In this document: positions 34,029-42,947 of the stretch, in pieces
Numbering within the stretch: the first letter of the stretch is position 1
Layout of the letters: each line of letters opens with the position of its first letter
NCBI GenBank assembly: GCA_963695445.1
Contig: CAVOGV010000009.1
Span: 1-64,000 of the forward strand
Direction: 5' to 3'
DNA length: 64,000 nucleotides
Source: Thiohalocapsa sp963695445
GTDB lineage: Bacteria; Pseudomonadota; Gammaproteobacteria; Chromatiales; Chromatiaceae
Translations under genes and position numbers: made by a program
The notes under the pieces: model-generated
Told to the model about the DNA's origin: nothing
What the model saw: the letters and a program-made list of their open reading frames with translations, nothing else
The model's database searches: none

Positions 34029-34947
34029 CTAGACCGCTCGGCGGCGGGCGCGTTGTTCTAGGCTGTGGATCAGGCTGAGGTGGATCTCGCGGTCGGTGCG
34101 GATCGGCATCAGGATGATGTTGAGCCGGTTTGCGACTGCGGTCATCACCTCGCGGCGGCGTTCCCAGGCGGCGCGGTAGGCGCGTTGGGCGCCGACGTCA
34201 TCGGTGTCGATTTCGATCAGCGTGCCGTCGCTGCCGGTGAACGTGGTCGCCCCCATGGAGGGGATCTCCCAGTCCGCCGGGTCGTCGACCGGCAGCAGCA
34301 CCACGGCATTTCGTTGCACCAGGTTGCCGAGTACGCGCTCCAGGTCGCGGATGTCGCGGTTCAGGTCGGCGATGATGAAGACCAGAGAGCCGGTGGGTAG
34401 CCCACGGGTGGCGCGTTGCAGTGCGCCGGCGAGGCAGTCCACCGAACCGAGTCTTCTCGGACGCCGGCTGCGTCAGCGTGCGCAGCAGTTGCCACAGGGC
34501 GCGGCGACCGCGGGCCGGGCGAAAGTGCTGCAACCCGGCCTCCGGGTCGCCGAAGGCCATGCCGCCGACGCGGTCTTGCAATCGGCTGGCGGCCCAGCCG
34601 ATCAGCGCTGCGGCGCGGGCTGCCTGCACGGTCTTGAAGGTGCCGCGGGTGCCGAACACCATATGCGGGCCGCGGTCGACGCAGAGCACGACGCTGCGTT
34701 CGCGCTCCTCGCGAAACACCTTCAGATGCGGCTCATTGGTGCGGGCGGTGACCTTCCAGTCCATGTAGCGGATGTCGTCGCCTTCGCGGTACTCGCGCAC
34801 CTCCTCGAAGTTGACGCCGGCGCCGCGAAATACCGACGCATACAGCCCGGCGAAGGTCGAGTTGACCAGGTGGTGCGACGGCATGCCCAGGGTGTGGGCC
34901 TGGTGCCGGAGCTCCAGCAGATCGTCGAGACGGGGGTAGAGACTCAT
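34029..34947 (-). CDS. DUF58 domain protein, one frameshift
   Basis: About 306 codons. It contains the DUF58 signature EVREYREGDDIRYMDWKVTA with RGAGVNFEE before it. VVLCVDRGPHMVFG follows, then, after a frameshift near 34440, LVFIIADLNRDIRDLERVL and VVLLPVDDPADWEIP. It is a cytoplasmic VWA-like scaffold encoded directly after moxR. The ATG at 34947 is used. The two pieces are collinear with the family. Confidence 0.88.
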
Positions 34948-34960
34948 TGCGAGCCTCCCG

Positions 34961-35917
34961 TCACGGGATCGCGACCAGGTTCAGCAAACGGTTGACGAAT
35001 TCATCAGTGGTGATGCCCTCGGCCTCGGCCTCGAAGGTCAGCAGCAGCCGATGACGGAGGATCTCCGGCGCGACCAGTTGGATGTGATGGGGTGCGACGA
35101 AGTCGTCACCGTCGAGCCAGGCGCGGGCACGGGCGCAGCGGGCCAGCGCGATGCTGGCGCGGGGAGAGGCGCCGAAGCGGCACCAGCGGGCCAGGTCGTC
35201 GTCGTAGAGCTTTGGATTACGGGTCGCCTGCACTAGGTCGACGATATAGCTGTGGAGTTTCGGGTCGAGATACAGGGCGGCGACATCGCGGCGCATCGCG
35301 AACAGCTCGGCCTGGGTCAGAGGCTTGGCCGGCGGCGCATAGCTGTGTTGCTGCTGCTGGCTATCCAACTCCAGGATCTTCAGCTCCTCGTCGCGGGTGG
35401 GGTAGGTAACCACCGCCTGCATCAGGAAGCGGTCGAGCTGAGCCTCGGGGAGGTGGTAGGTACCTTCCTGCTCCACCGGGTTCTGCGTTGCCAGCACCAT
35501 GAAGAGCTTGGGCAGCGGATAGGTGCGCTGACCGACCGTGATCTGGTGCTCACCCATTGCCTCCAGCAAGGCCGACTGGACCTTGGCCGGAGCGCGGTTG
35601 ACCTCGTCCGCCAACAGCACGTTATGGAACAACGGCCCTTGGCGGAACTCGAACTCGCCCTTCTCGTGGCGGTAGATGTCGGTGCCGATCAGGTCCGACG
35701 GCAGCAGGTCAGGCGTGAATTGGATGCGGTGGAAGTCGCCCTCGACCGCTTCGGCCAGCGCCTTCACGGCGGTGGTCTTGGCCAGGCCGGGCATGCCCTC
35801 CACCAACAGGTGGCCGTCACTGAGCAGGCACACCAGCATGCTGTCAATGAACCGTTGCTGGCCGATGATGCGAGACGCGATGTGCTCGCGAACCGATGAT
35901 AGATCTGCGGGAGTCAT
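34961..35917 (-). CDS. moxR: MoxR-type AAA+ ATPase
   Basis: 318 residues from MTPADLSSVREHIASRIIGQ. It has Walker A EGMPGLAKTTAVKAL, QFTPDLLPSDLIGTDIY, Walker B HNVLLADEVNRAPAKVQSAL (partial) and sensor ATQNPVEQEGTYHLPEAQLD. A chaperone-like ATPase, first gene of the operon moxR-DUF58-DUF4381-batA-batB-batC-batD. The start at 35917 is preferred to the in-frame ATG at 36034, which adds an arginine-rich non-conserved leader. Confidence 0.93.
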   Translation of the reverse strand: MTPADLSSVREHIASRIIGQQRFIDSMLVCLLSDGHLLVEGMPGLAKTTAVKALAEAVEGDFHRIQFTPDLLPSDLIGTDIYRHEKGEFEFRQGPLFHNVLLADEVNRAPAKVQSALLEAMGEHQITVGQRTYPLPKLFMVLATQNPVEQEGTYHLPEAQLDRFLMQAVVTYPTRDEELKILELDSQQQQHSYAPPAKPLTQAELFAMRRDVAALYLDPKLHSYIVDLVQATRNPKLYDDDLARWCRFGASPRASIALARCARARAWLDGDDFVAPHHIQLVAPEILRHRLLLTFEAEAEGITTDEFVNRLLNLVAIP

Positions 35918-36391
35918 ATTCGGATACTGCGCTGCGTCCCTGGTTGTTGGTGTGTGCCGTCGTCTCCTCGATGCCTGCCTTCCCGGCGGCTCGTTATGCC
36001 ACACAATCCTGAGGCTTAAACAGGGTCCGCGCAAGTCCCGCTAGCGCTTATGGGGATATAACCTAAGAGCTTCCGAAATATCCGAATATGCTGATGTTTC
36101 CTATTTTGGATAAGGTGTGTCGGGCCGAGAGTCTGTCATGTCAATCGGGCAAAGCTTTCGACGTCTGCTGGCTTTGGCAGAAATTTCGAGATCGTTGTTA
36201 TCGTACAGGTATAACATTTCGCCGCGGCTAGATCGCCGCCGAAATCGAGTCCGATCCTGGCCCATATATGCACCGATACGTCATGATCGAGACCCAATGA
36301 TTTCCTGCAGGCTGAATGGGCAACCCTAATGACGAGCACCCGAGAAAAACAGCCGGTCTGCCTCAGCGTGCTGACTGATCGCCTCGGACGG
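35918..36391. other. Intergenic region upstream of moxR, locally AT-rich
   Basis: About 470 bases with no supported gene. An AT-rich stretch at about 36045-36115, read on the minus strand, shows a repeated TTCGGA and a TTATAT-type element at plausible spacing. This makes it a weak candidate promoter for the moxR operon. Confidence 0.3.
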
Positions 36392-36640
36392 TCATCGCGT
36401 CAATCTCTCGCGCGTATGGCTGGCCTGCAGGTTCAGCCAAGACTGGGCATCGCTGCCAAAAGAGCGCGACAGCCGAAAGGCCGTATCTGGCGTGACGGAG
36501 CGACGCGCCTTGACGATCTCATGCATCCGCGGCGCCGGCACCCGTGGGGACTGATCCGGTGCCTTGACGCTCAACAGCAATGGCGCCAGTCAATGCTCGC
36601 GCAGGATCTCACCCGATCCAGCGCCGTCCCGGCTAGACTC
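36392..36640 (-). pseudogene. Decayed HigA-family antitoxin
   Basis: Translation of the minus strand gives GSGEILREH, stop (TGA 36590-36592), LAPLLLSVKAPDQSPRVPAPR and MHEIVKARRSVTPDTAFRLS then FGSDAQSWLNLQ. This is the HigA addiction-antidote pattern (GEILREEFLxPLGLS...RINEIVxGRRSxTPDTAxRLSRxFG...FWLNLQ). The in-frame stop falls exactly where Glu-Phe is expected. No HigB partner is seen upstream. It is a remnant with degraded N-terminus. Confidence 0.6.
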
Positions 36641-36727
36641 CAGCGCCAAGACAGGTGCAGATGAGAGGCGCGCGCGCTCGCCAACACGCGCCTCGCACCG
36701 CGCTTCGATACGAGGTTTTAACGAGCC

Positions 36728-37876
36728 ATGTTCGGGATTGGCAGCAACAGCATCGGCATTCTTCCGGCCGGCGCGCTCGGCGTCGCCTTCTATCATCATC
36801 TGACCGCGAACGGCCAAGACGGCAGCGACGTCGTGTTCCTCGACCGACCGGGCGGGGATCGGCGCGAACACCCGCTTGGCGCCGGCACCCTGCACATCGA
36901 TTAGATCGGCACGCGCCATGAGGTGCCGAGTTCGGGGCTGTTTGCCGGCGGGATGATCGAGTGCTATGCCCAAGGCCGGCTGCCGGAACTGATCCTGGTC
37001 GCGGTCAACCCGGACCAGATCGACGCGTTGCTGGGCGGTCTTGTGCAGTTGATGGAATGGCTGCGCGATCAGGGAGCGCTCGCGACGGACAACCTCGTGT
37101 TCCCGTATTTCCTGTTCGTCGGCAACGGCATCTATTTCAACCACGCCCGCTATCGCTACGTCGAAATGCTCGAGCGAGCGGTCATGGAGGGCCTGCTGCC
37201 CGATCTCTGGCCAAAGGTCATGCCGCAACTCGTCTGTCGTCTGCTGCGTGGGCCGACCATGCAGTCCGGGCGGCGCACCGGCAGCGGTCCCGATGCCGTC
37301 TACCAGCCAGGACACCAAGGCTTGACGGTGATTTGCGGTGGCGACGCAGACGCCCGCCAACGGGTGTGCGACCTGTTGACCCAGCGCGGTGCACCGGTGC
37401 AGGTCGCCGAGCAGTCCCCGGTCAGCATCGAGTTGCGCAAGGCGTTGGTGAACCTGATTTGTAACCTGTTGGGGGTCATCTATTCCGTCGAGCCCGACGG
37501 GAGTTTCAAGCCGCGCTCCATCGGCGAGATCATAAAACCGGCGCATCATGCCGAGTTTTTTGAGCTTGGCGAGCACCTGTACGCCATCGCGCGCGCCATC
37601 CATGCCGTTCCCAAGGATGCGCGTTTCGAGGTGGCCTGGCCGACGTTACTGACCCAGTTTGAGGCTGTTGCAGATCACAACGCGTCCTCTGTGCAAGCCG
37701 TTGCGCAAGCCGTTGCCAGTGGGCACCCACCCACCGCGATCACACCCAACGAAGCCTGGCTGCTCGAACCGCTCAAGCAACTTGCCGCCGACATGCAGCT
37801 CACCGCCGCACAGCGGTGTTTCGAGGCGCTGGAAGACCGCTACCGGGACGCCATCGGCCGATTGGTGGCGCGCTGA
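36728..37876 (+). CDS. Ketopantoate reductase-like (ApbA/PanE family) protein with in-frame TAG
   Basis: About 382 codons. The dinucleotide-binding N-terminus (GIGSNSIGILPAGALGVAFY) is in the same frame as the remainder but is separated by TAG at 36902-36904. The rest includes FVGNGIYFNHARYRYVEML, SIELRKALVNLICNLLG and a typical C-terminal helical domain. The substrate need not be ketopantoate; this branch is poorly characterised. The single stop in an otherwise clean frame suggests an error or a recent nonsense change. Without it the start would move to 36923 and the cofactor site would be lost. Confidence 0.65.
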
Positions 37877-38006
37877 TCACAGTTAAATGCCTCCGTGACC
37901 CGCCCGGTGGATCGCGGACGCGTATCCTTTCGGCGTGACAGGCTTTGTCGACGAGCGATCTCGCCGCGCCCCCCACCGATCCCGCCTTCCCATCAGGAGC
38001 CGCCGC

Positions 38007-38733
38007 ATGAGCCCAGAGCGCACCAATAGCCTCGATCCCGGCCGAGGTCGCATCCTCGCGCGATTCACATGGATCGCGGCCGCGCTGCTGGTGCTTGGCG
38101 CACTGACCTTTTTCGGCATTGCAGACGAGGTTATGGAGGGAGACACCCTTCAGCTCGACCAGCGCATCCTGCTGGCCCTTCGGGTGCCGGGCAACCCGGA
38201 CGATCCCATCGGACCGCCCTGGGTCGAGGAGACCTTTCGGGACTTCACCGGACTCGGCGGCGTTGGCGTGCTCGGTCTCCTGACCGCCGCCACGCTCGGC
38301 TATCTGCTGCTCATGGGCCAGCGGCGGGCGGCGCTCTACCTGGCGCTCGCAATCCTCGGTGGCTTAGCCGTCAGTCTGGCGCTCAAGGCCGGGTTCCATC
38401 GGCCACGCCCGGACCTGGTCTCATACGGTTCCATGGTCTACACGTCCAGCTTCCCCAGCGGACACTCCATGCTCTCGGCCATCGTCTATCTCACGGGTGG
38501 GGCCATGCTGGCCATGCTCCATAGGCGCCGTTCGGTGCGCATCTACATCCTGGGCTGCGCGCTTCTGGCCACCCTGCTGGTGGGGATCAGCCGCGTCTAC
38601 CTGGGTGTCCACTGGCCCACGGACGTCCTCGCGGGCTGGGCCGGGGGTGGCGCCTGGGCGGCACTGTGCTGGCTGGTGGCCAGGCGCATCCAGATCAGGA
38701 ACGGGCTCGATTGGGGACGCGTCCGCCGGCTAA
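38007..38733 (+). CDS. PAP2-family membrane phosphatase
   Basis: About 240 residues from MSPERTNSLDPGRG. Several transmembrane helices (WIAAALLVLGALTFFGIA, LGLLTAATLGYLLLMG) and the three acid-phosphatase motifs KAGFHRPRP, SFPSGHSM and SRVYLGVHWPTDVLAG are present. Probable substrates are undecaprenyl diphosphate or phosphatidic-acid-type lipids. ATG 38007 has an AGGAG site. The main frame runs on without a stop through the antisense strand of the next gene to 39689. Another frame stops at 38731-38733, so a small indel near the 3' end is inferred and the C-terminus is uncertain. Confidence 0.82.
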
Positions 38734-39293
38734 GGCTTGGGCAAACGCGGCAACATGCGACCGGCGAGCTGCTTCGCAAACGCCAGCCTATCGCCCGCGA
38801 ACCGACCGTTGGCCGTCAGGATGATCTGATACGGCCCTTCGAACACCATGAGCTGACCGACGTCCGCGGTCCAACCGGCACGCGCACCAATGACCTCGAC
38901 CGACACGGGGATCGCCGCTTCACCGAGTTCCTGACGCAGCTCGGCCACATGCGCGTCATACGCTTGCACCGGACCTTCGGCGACGCCATGAGCCTTGACC
39001 AAGATCCCGACACTGAGCATTGGCGCATCGGTCTCTGCATTGTCGTAGTTGCACATCGACACCCAGAACCGACCGCTGCCGAGTTCCTTACCCTGGGGCT
39101 CGCCAACCGCGGTGCCGTAGACCTCCTCGACGTCGGCCTTGGTCAGCAATGCGCAGGCATCGACGGGAGTGATCGCGATGACTTCGGGTGCGGCCTCGCT
39201 GTGGGCACTCGACAACGTGCCGACCACAAAGATCAGGACCATTGGCCAGATTCCGGCCCGCATGGGACGGGGGACACGATGGATCGGCAGCAT
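38730..39293 (-). CDS. Secreted hypothetical protein (DUF3558-like)
   Basis: 187 residues from MLPIHRVPRPMRAGIW with a signal peptide (WPMVLIFVVGTLSSAHSEA). A conserved-looking domain follows: VDACALLTKADVEEVYG, SMCNYDNAETDAPMLSVG and TADVGQLMVFEG. The pattern DACALLTxADVxxVxG with a later CNY resembles DUF3558-type exported proteins. Function unknown. It converges with the PAP2 gene. Confidence 0.65.
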   Translation of the reverse strand: MLPIHRVPRPMRAGIWPMVLIFVVGTLSSAHSEAAPEVIAITPVDACALLTKADVEEVYGTAVGEPQGKELGSGRFWVSMCNYDNAETDAPMLSVGILVKAHGVAEGPVQAYDAHVAELRQELGEAAIPVSVEVIGARAGWTADVGQLMVFEGPYQIILTANGRFAGDRLAFAKQLAGRMLPRLPKP

Positions 39294-39762
39294 GGGACAG
39301 ACCCTTCGGTGGCTGAACGGCTCGGTCATATGACGGAGCATAACGCACGAGCGCAACAGCGACTCGCCGAAGGATCGCAGAGCGCTCTTCATCCGCGTCA
39401 TCGGGCCAGAACTCTCTTTCGCCCCGGCGCAGCCGATCGGTGGGCGTGTCCCGCTGGACAAACCTCATCAAGCCGTCGAGAAGTTAACCCCCAGCAGGAA
39501 CAGGATCGCCAACGCCATTGCTCGCGCGAATCCACCGCCCAGACCACCGAGTCTGCCGAGCTTCTCGCCAACTGTCCGTTGACAACACCGGAGAGCCAAC
39601 CATGGAGACCGTCGTCATCACTGCCGCCGTCAGCGCCGCTGACATCTACAAGGGCTTTGCCGGCAATTCGGACCCGTTCCCAATGTTGAACCATCGTCGG
39701 AGCAACGGAGACAGTCGACGCCCCGTCCTTGGGGGTCTGGTGCGAGTTGGATAATGGCCTAC
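39294..39762. other. Gene-free interval
   Basis: About 470 bases with no supported gene. A short plus-strand frame starting at 39602 (METVVITAAVSAADIY) has no ribosome site of note and no family resemblance. Confidence 0.4.
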
Positions 39763-39784
39763 TCAGTCACTGATCAGTGACTGA
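39763..39784. promoter_or_regulatory. 22-bp perfect palindrome overlapping the fmdB stop
   Basis: TCAGTCACTGA followed by TCAGTGACTGA is an exact inverted repeat without a loop. It covers the last codons and stop of fmdB. It could be a protein-binding site or, as RNA, a stem at the operon end. No T-run follows, so it is not a standard terminator. Confidence 0.5.
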
Positions 39785-40121
39785 TCATCCAGGGTCGATC
39801 ACGCGGAAACGTCTTGCCGCCATCGGCGGTCTTGACGGTCCTGGATTTACCTCCGCTCCCGCCGCAGCAACTGCATCCTGGGCCGTGCTTGTGAGACCGC
39901 GACTCGGCGCTGGAAACCGCTGGGGCGTTGGCACTGAGCTCGTTGATCGCGTGCGCGCGGCGTAGGCCGGAGTCCATGCCGAGGATCGCCGGAACGGTCA
40001 GGATGACGCGGGTCGATGAGGTCCCGCACTCCGGACAGTCGCACGGATCAGAGCTGACGGACAGGGGTCGCAGCTGATCGAAAGGGCCGCACGACGGGCA
40101 GTCGTATTCGTACAGAGGCAT
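39774..40121 (-). CDS. fmdB: FmdB-family zinc-ribbon protein
   Basis: 115 residues: MPLYEYDCPSCGPFDQLRPL, then CDCPECGTSSTRVIL, giving two CxxC knuckles of a zinc ribbon. A Ser/Gly/Cys-rich C-terminus (GPGCSCCGGSGG) follows. Small proteins of this family lie beside formamidase genes and have been proposed to regulate amide use. It starts four bases after the fmdA stop, so it is co-transcribed with it. Confidence 0.88.
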   Translation of the reverse strand: MPLYEYDCPSCGPFDQLRPLSVSSDPCDCPECGTSSTRVILTVPAILGMDSGLRRAHAINELSANAPAVSSAESRSHKHGPGCSCCGGSGGKSRTVKTADGGKTFPRDRPWMISH

Positions 40122-40125
40122 GGCG

Positions 40126-41361
40126 TCAACCCTTCAAATCAGGTGCCAACGGGACGTCCACGGTGCCGGTGATGGCCTTGGTCGGGCCGCTGGCATTGGG
40201 TTGCACGTCGAAGTTGAAGATGTCCGTCGGCAGCCAGAGCGTCGCGCAGGCGTTCGGGATGTCAACGACACCGCTGATGTGTCCCTGTACGGGCGCGGTG
40301 CCCAGGATCGCGTAGGCCTGCGCACCGGTATAACCGAACTTTTTCAGATACTCGATTGCGTTCAGGCAGGCTTGACGGTAGGCGATGTGGACGTCGAGGT
40401 AATGCTGCTTGCCCTTCTCATCGACCGAGATGCCTTCGAAGATCAGGTAATCGTCGTACTTGGGTGTGATCGGGCTGGGCTTGAAGATCGGATTCTTGAT
40501 GCCGTATTTTTTCATTCCCCCCTTCACCAGGTTGACCCGCATATGGATCCAGCCGGCCATTTCGATCGCGCCGCAGAACGTGATCTCGCCGTCGCCCTGG
40601 CTGAAATGCAGGTCTCCGACCGATAGTCCGGCACCGTCGACATAGACCGGGAAGTAGACCTTGGAGCCGCGCGATAGATCCTTGATGTCGCAGTTGCCCC
40701 CATGCTCACGCGGAGGCACCGTGCGTGCTGCTTCCGCGGCAGCCACCTTGGCCGCATCCGCGCTCATTCGCCCCATGTGGGCGGTGTCGGCATAGGGCAG
40801 CGTGGCCAAGGCGGGGACGCGATTGGGGTCCGTGTTGAAGAGTTCGGCCTCGCGTTTGTTCCATTCCGCGAGCATCTCCTTCGATGGAAGACACCCGATC
40901 AATCCGGGATGGATCAGGCCCGCGAACTCGACGCCGGGGATGTGCCGGGAACTCGTGAACATGCCGTTAAAGTCCCAGATCGACTTCTGTGCCTCTGGGA
41001 AATGATCGGTGAGAAACCCGCCGCCGTTGTTGCGGGAGAAGAATCCGTTGAAGCCCCACTCGCAGTCGCCGAAGGCGCCGATGTCGAGGATGTCGACGAC
41101 CAGCAGGTCGCCGGGCTCCGCCCCCTCGACGCCGATCGGACCGCTGAGAAAATGCACCTGGGAGAGATCGACGTCTCGCACGTCCTCGGCCTTGTCGTCG
41201 TTCTTGATCTGTCCGCCGGTCCAGTCGTAGCACTCGACGACGAAGTCGTCGCCCGGCTTCACCTTCGCCACCATCGGGATGTCCGGGTGCCAGCGATTGT
41301 GGATCATGTCATTCGAATACGGCGATTCACTCAGATCGATGGTGATCAGTTTGTCGGTCAT
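40126..41361 (-). CDS. fmdA: Formamidase
   Basis: Hydrolyses formamide (and weakly other short amides) to formate and ammonia; cytoplasmic. The 411-residue intact protein has MTDKLITIDLSESPYSND, DLSQVHFLSGPIGVEGAEPGD (in part), GVEFAGLIHPGLIGC and VYVDGAGLSVGDLHFSQGDGE (in part), all typical of acetamidase/formamidase. It lies downstream of urtE by 130 bases that contain a triple 14-bp repeat. Context points to ammonia release from imported amides. Confidence 0.94.
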   Translation of the reverse strand: MTDKLITIDLSESPYSNDMIHNRWHPDIPMVAKVKPGDDFVVECYDWTGGQIKNDDKAEDVRDVDLSQVHFLSGPIGVEGAEPGDLLVVDILDIGAFGDCEWGFNGFFSRNNGGGFLTDHFPEAQKSIWDFNGMFTSSRHIPGVEFAGLIHPGLIGCLPSKEMLAEWNKREAELFNTDPNRVPALATLPYADTAHMGRMSADAAKVAAAEAARTVPPREHGGNCDIKDLSRGSKVYFPVYVDGAGLSVGDLHFSQGDGEITFCGAIEMAGWIHMRVNLVKGGMKKYGIKNPIFKPSPITPKYDDYLIFEGISVDEKGKQHYLDVHIAYRQACLNAIEYLKKFGYTGAQAYAILGTAPVQGHISGVVDIPNACATLWLPTDIFNFDVQPNASGPTKAITGTVDVPLAPDLKG

Positions 41362-41440
41362 TGTTCAACTCCAGCGCTTGCGCGCAGATCAAGGGTTGCG
41401 ACGCATCCTTACCGGACTCAGGGGCAGGCTCTCCATAGCC

Positions 41441-41482
41441 GCCCCGTTCGAAACGCCCCGTTCGAAACGCCCCGTTCGAAAC
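41441..41482. repeat. Three perfect 14-bp tandem repeats GCCCCGTTCGAAAC
   Basis: Exact copies at 41441-41454, 41455-41468 and 41469-41482. Each holds the palindromic core TTCGAA at 14-bp spacing. The array lies in the gap between urtE (stop 41491) and fmdA (start 41361). A role as regulator-binding array or RNA element between the transporter and formamidase genes is possible. Confidence 0.85.
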
Positions 41483-41490
41483 GGTGCATA

Positions 41491-42180
41491 TCAAACAGTC
41501 AGATAGCTGGCGATCTTGTCCTCATCGACCTGCGTGCGCAGATCCTCGTGAACGATGTTGCCGTTCTCCAGCACCAATAATCGATCCGCCACGTCCAGTG
41601 CGAAACTGATCACCTGCTCCGAGACGATGATCGATAGTCCACGCTCGTCGCGAATGCGCTTCAGCACCCGGGCCATGTCGCGAATGATCGATGGCTGTAT
41701 CCCCTCGGTCGGCTCGTCCAACAGCAACACCTTCGGGTTGGTTGCAAGTGCTCGGGCGATGGCCAGTTGCTGTTGTTGGCCGCCGGAGAGATTGCCGCCG
41801 CGACGGCTGCGCATCTCGCGTAACACCGGGAACAGCTCGTAGATGTCGTCCGGCACCTCGCGGCGGCCGGATGCGGCAAGCCCGGTCTCGATGTTTTCCT
41901 GAACGGTGAGTGCGGAGAAGATCCAGCGCCCTTGGGGGACATAGGCGAGCCCGGCGGCAACGCGTTGATGGCTCTTCAGGCGGCTGATGTCTTTCTCCTC
42001 GATGCGGACGCTGCCCGATTTGCTCGGTATGACGCCCATCATCGATTTCATCAGGGTGCTCTTGCCCATGCCGTTGCGGCCCATGACGACGAGGATTTCG
42101 TTCTGGTTGAGCGTGAAGTCGAGCCCGTGCAGGACCTCGCTCATCCCATAAGCAACACGGTAATCGTTGACCTGTAGCAT
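41491..42180 (-). CDS. urtE: Urea/short-chain-amide ABC transporter ATP-binding protein UrtE
   Basis: 229 residues. Walker A MGRNGMGKSTLMKS, signature LSGGQQQQLAIARAL, Walker B VLLLDEPTEGIQPSII. The branched-chain-amino-acid-type (LivF-like) ATPase of the Urt family. It follows urtD by 16 bases and is the last transporter gene before fmdA. Confidence 0.93.
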   Translation of the reverse strand: MLQVNDYRVAYGMSEVLHGLDFTLNQNEILVVMGRNGMGKSTLMKSMMGVIPSKSGSVRIEEKDISRLKSHQRVAAGLAYVPQGRWIFSALTVQENIETGLAASGRREVPDDIYELFPVLREMRSRRGGNLSGGQQQQLAIARALATNPKVLLLDEPTEGIQPSIIRDMARVLKRIRDERGLSIIVSEQVISFALDVADRLLVLENGNIVHEDLRTQVDEDKIASYLTV

Positions 42181-42196
42181 CTCGTAGCTCCGTCGC

Positions 42197-42946
42197 TCAA
42201 TGGCCCAAATACACTTCTTTCACCCGCGGGTCGGACTGCACATGCTCCATCGAACCCTCGGACAGGATGCTTCCCTGGTGCATGACCGTTACGCGATGGG
42301 CGATGTCGGCGACAAAGTTCATGTCATGCTCGACCACGATCACCGAGCGGTCTTTGATGATCTGGTGGAGCAGCTCCGCGGTCTTGCGCCGCTCCGTGAC
42401 ACTCATGCCGGCCACCGGCTCGTCCAGCATCATCAGCGCCGGGTCCTGGACCAAGAGCATGCCGATCTCGAGCCACTGTTGTTGCCCGTGGCTCAACTCG
42501 CCGGCAATCTCATGCAGGTGATCGGCGAGGAAGATGGTTTCAGCAACCTGCTCCACACGTTCGATCACGGCGGCATCACGCTTGAAGAACAGCGCGCCAA
42601 AGACATTCCTACCGCGGGGATAGGACAGTTCGAGGTTCTCGAACACGCTTAGGTCTTCATAAATGGAAGGATTCTGGAAAAACCGCCCGACGCCAGCGCG
42701 CACGATCTGGTTTTCCCGCATCTTGGTCAGTTCCTTGTCGCGAAATTGGATCGAGCCCGAGTCTGCCTTCGTTCGCCCGCAGATCAGGTCCAGCACGGTA
42801 GTCTTGCCAGCGCCGTTGGGGCCGATGATGACGCGGATCTCGTTCTCATCCACATACAGCGACAGATCGTTGACCGCCTTGAATCCGTCGAACGAAACCG
42901 ACAGCCCTTCAATAGCAAGAACGAAGTCTTTCTTTGGGGTCGTCAT
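42197..42946 (-). CDS. urtD: Urea/short-chain-amide ABC transporter ATP-binding protein UrtD
   Basis: 249 residues from MTTPKKDFVLAIEGLSVSFD. Walker A IIGPNGAGKTTVLDL, signature LSHGQQQWLEIGMLL, Walker B ALMMLDEPVAGMS. The LSHGQQQWLEIGM form of the signature is typical of UrtD. The start at 42946, one base after the urtC stop, is preferred to an upstream in-frame ATG at 43081 inside urtC. Confidence 0.93.
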   Translation of the reverse strand: MTTPKKDFVLAIEGLSVSFDGFKAVNDLSLYVDENEIRVIIGPNGAGKTTVLDLICGRTKADSGSIQFRDKELTKMRENQIVRAGVGRFFQNPSIYEDLSVFENLELSYPRGRNVFGALFFKRDAAVIERVEQVAETIFLADHLHEIAGELSHGQQQWLEIGMLLVQDPALMMLDEPVAGMSVTERRKTAELLHQIIKDRSVIVVEHDMNFVADIAHRVTVMHQGSILSEGSMEHVQSDPRVKEVYLGH

Positions 42947-42947
42947 C

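Noticed and set aside
38734..39689. C-terminal extension of the PAP2 phosphatase to 584 codons
   Set aside because: The extension lies antisense to a secreted protein with a good signal peptide, and PAP2 homology ends near 38730. A missing stop through an indel is more likely.
41441..41482. Triple 14-bp repeat as a CRISPR array
   Set aside because: Units are contiguous with no spacers and only 14 bases long; no cas genes are present.
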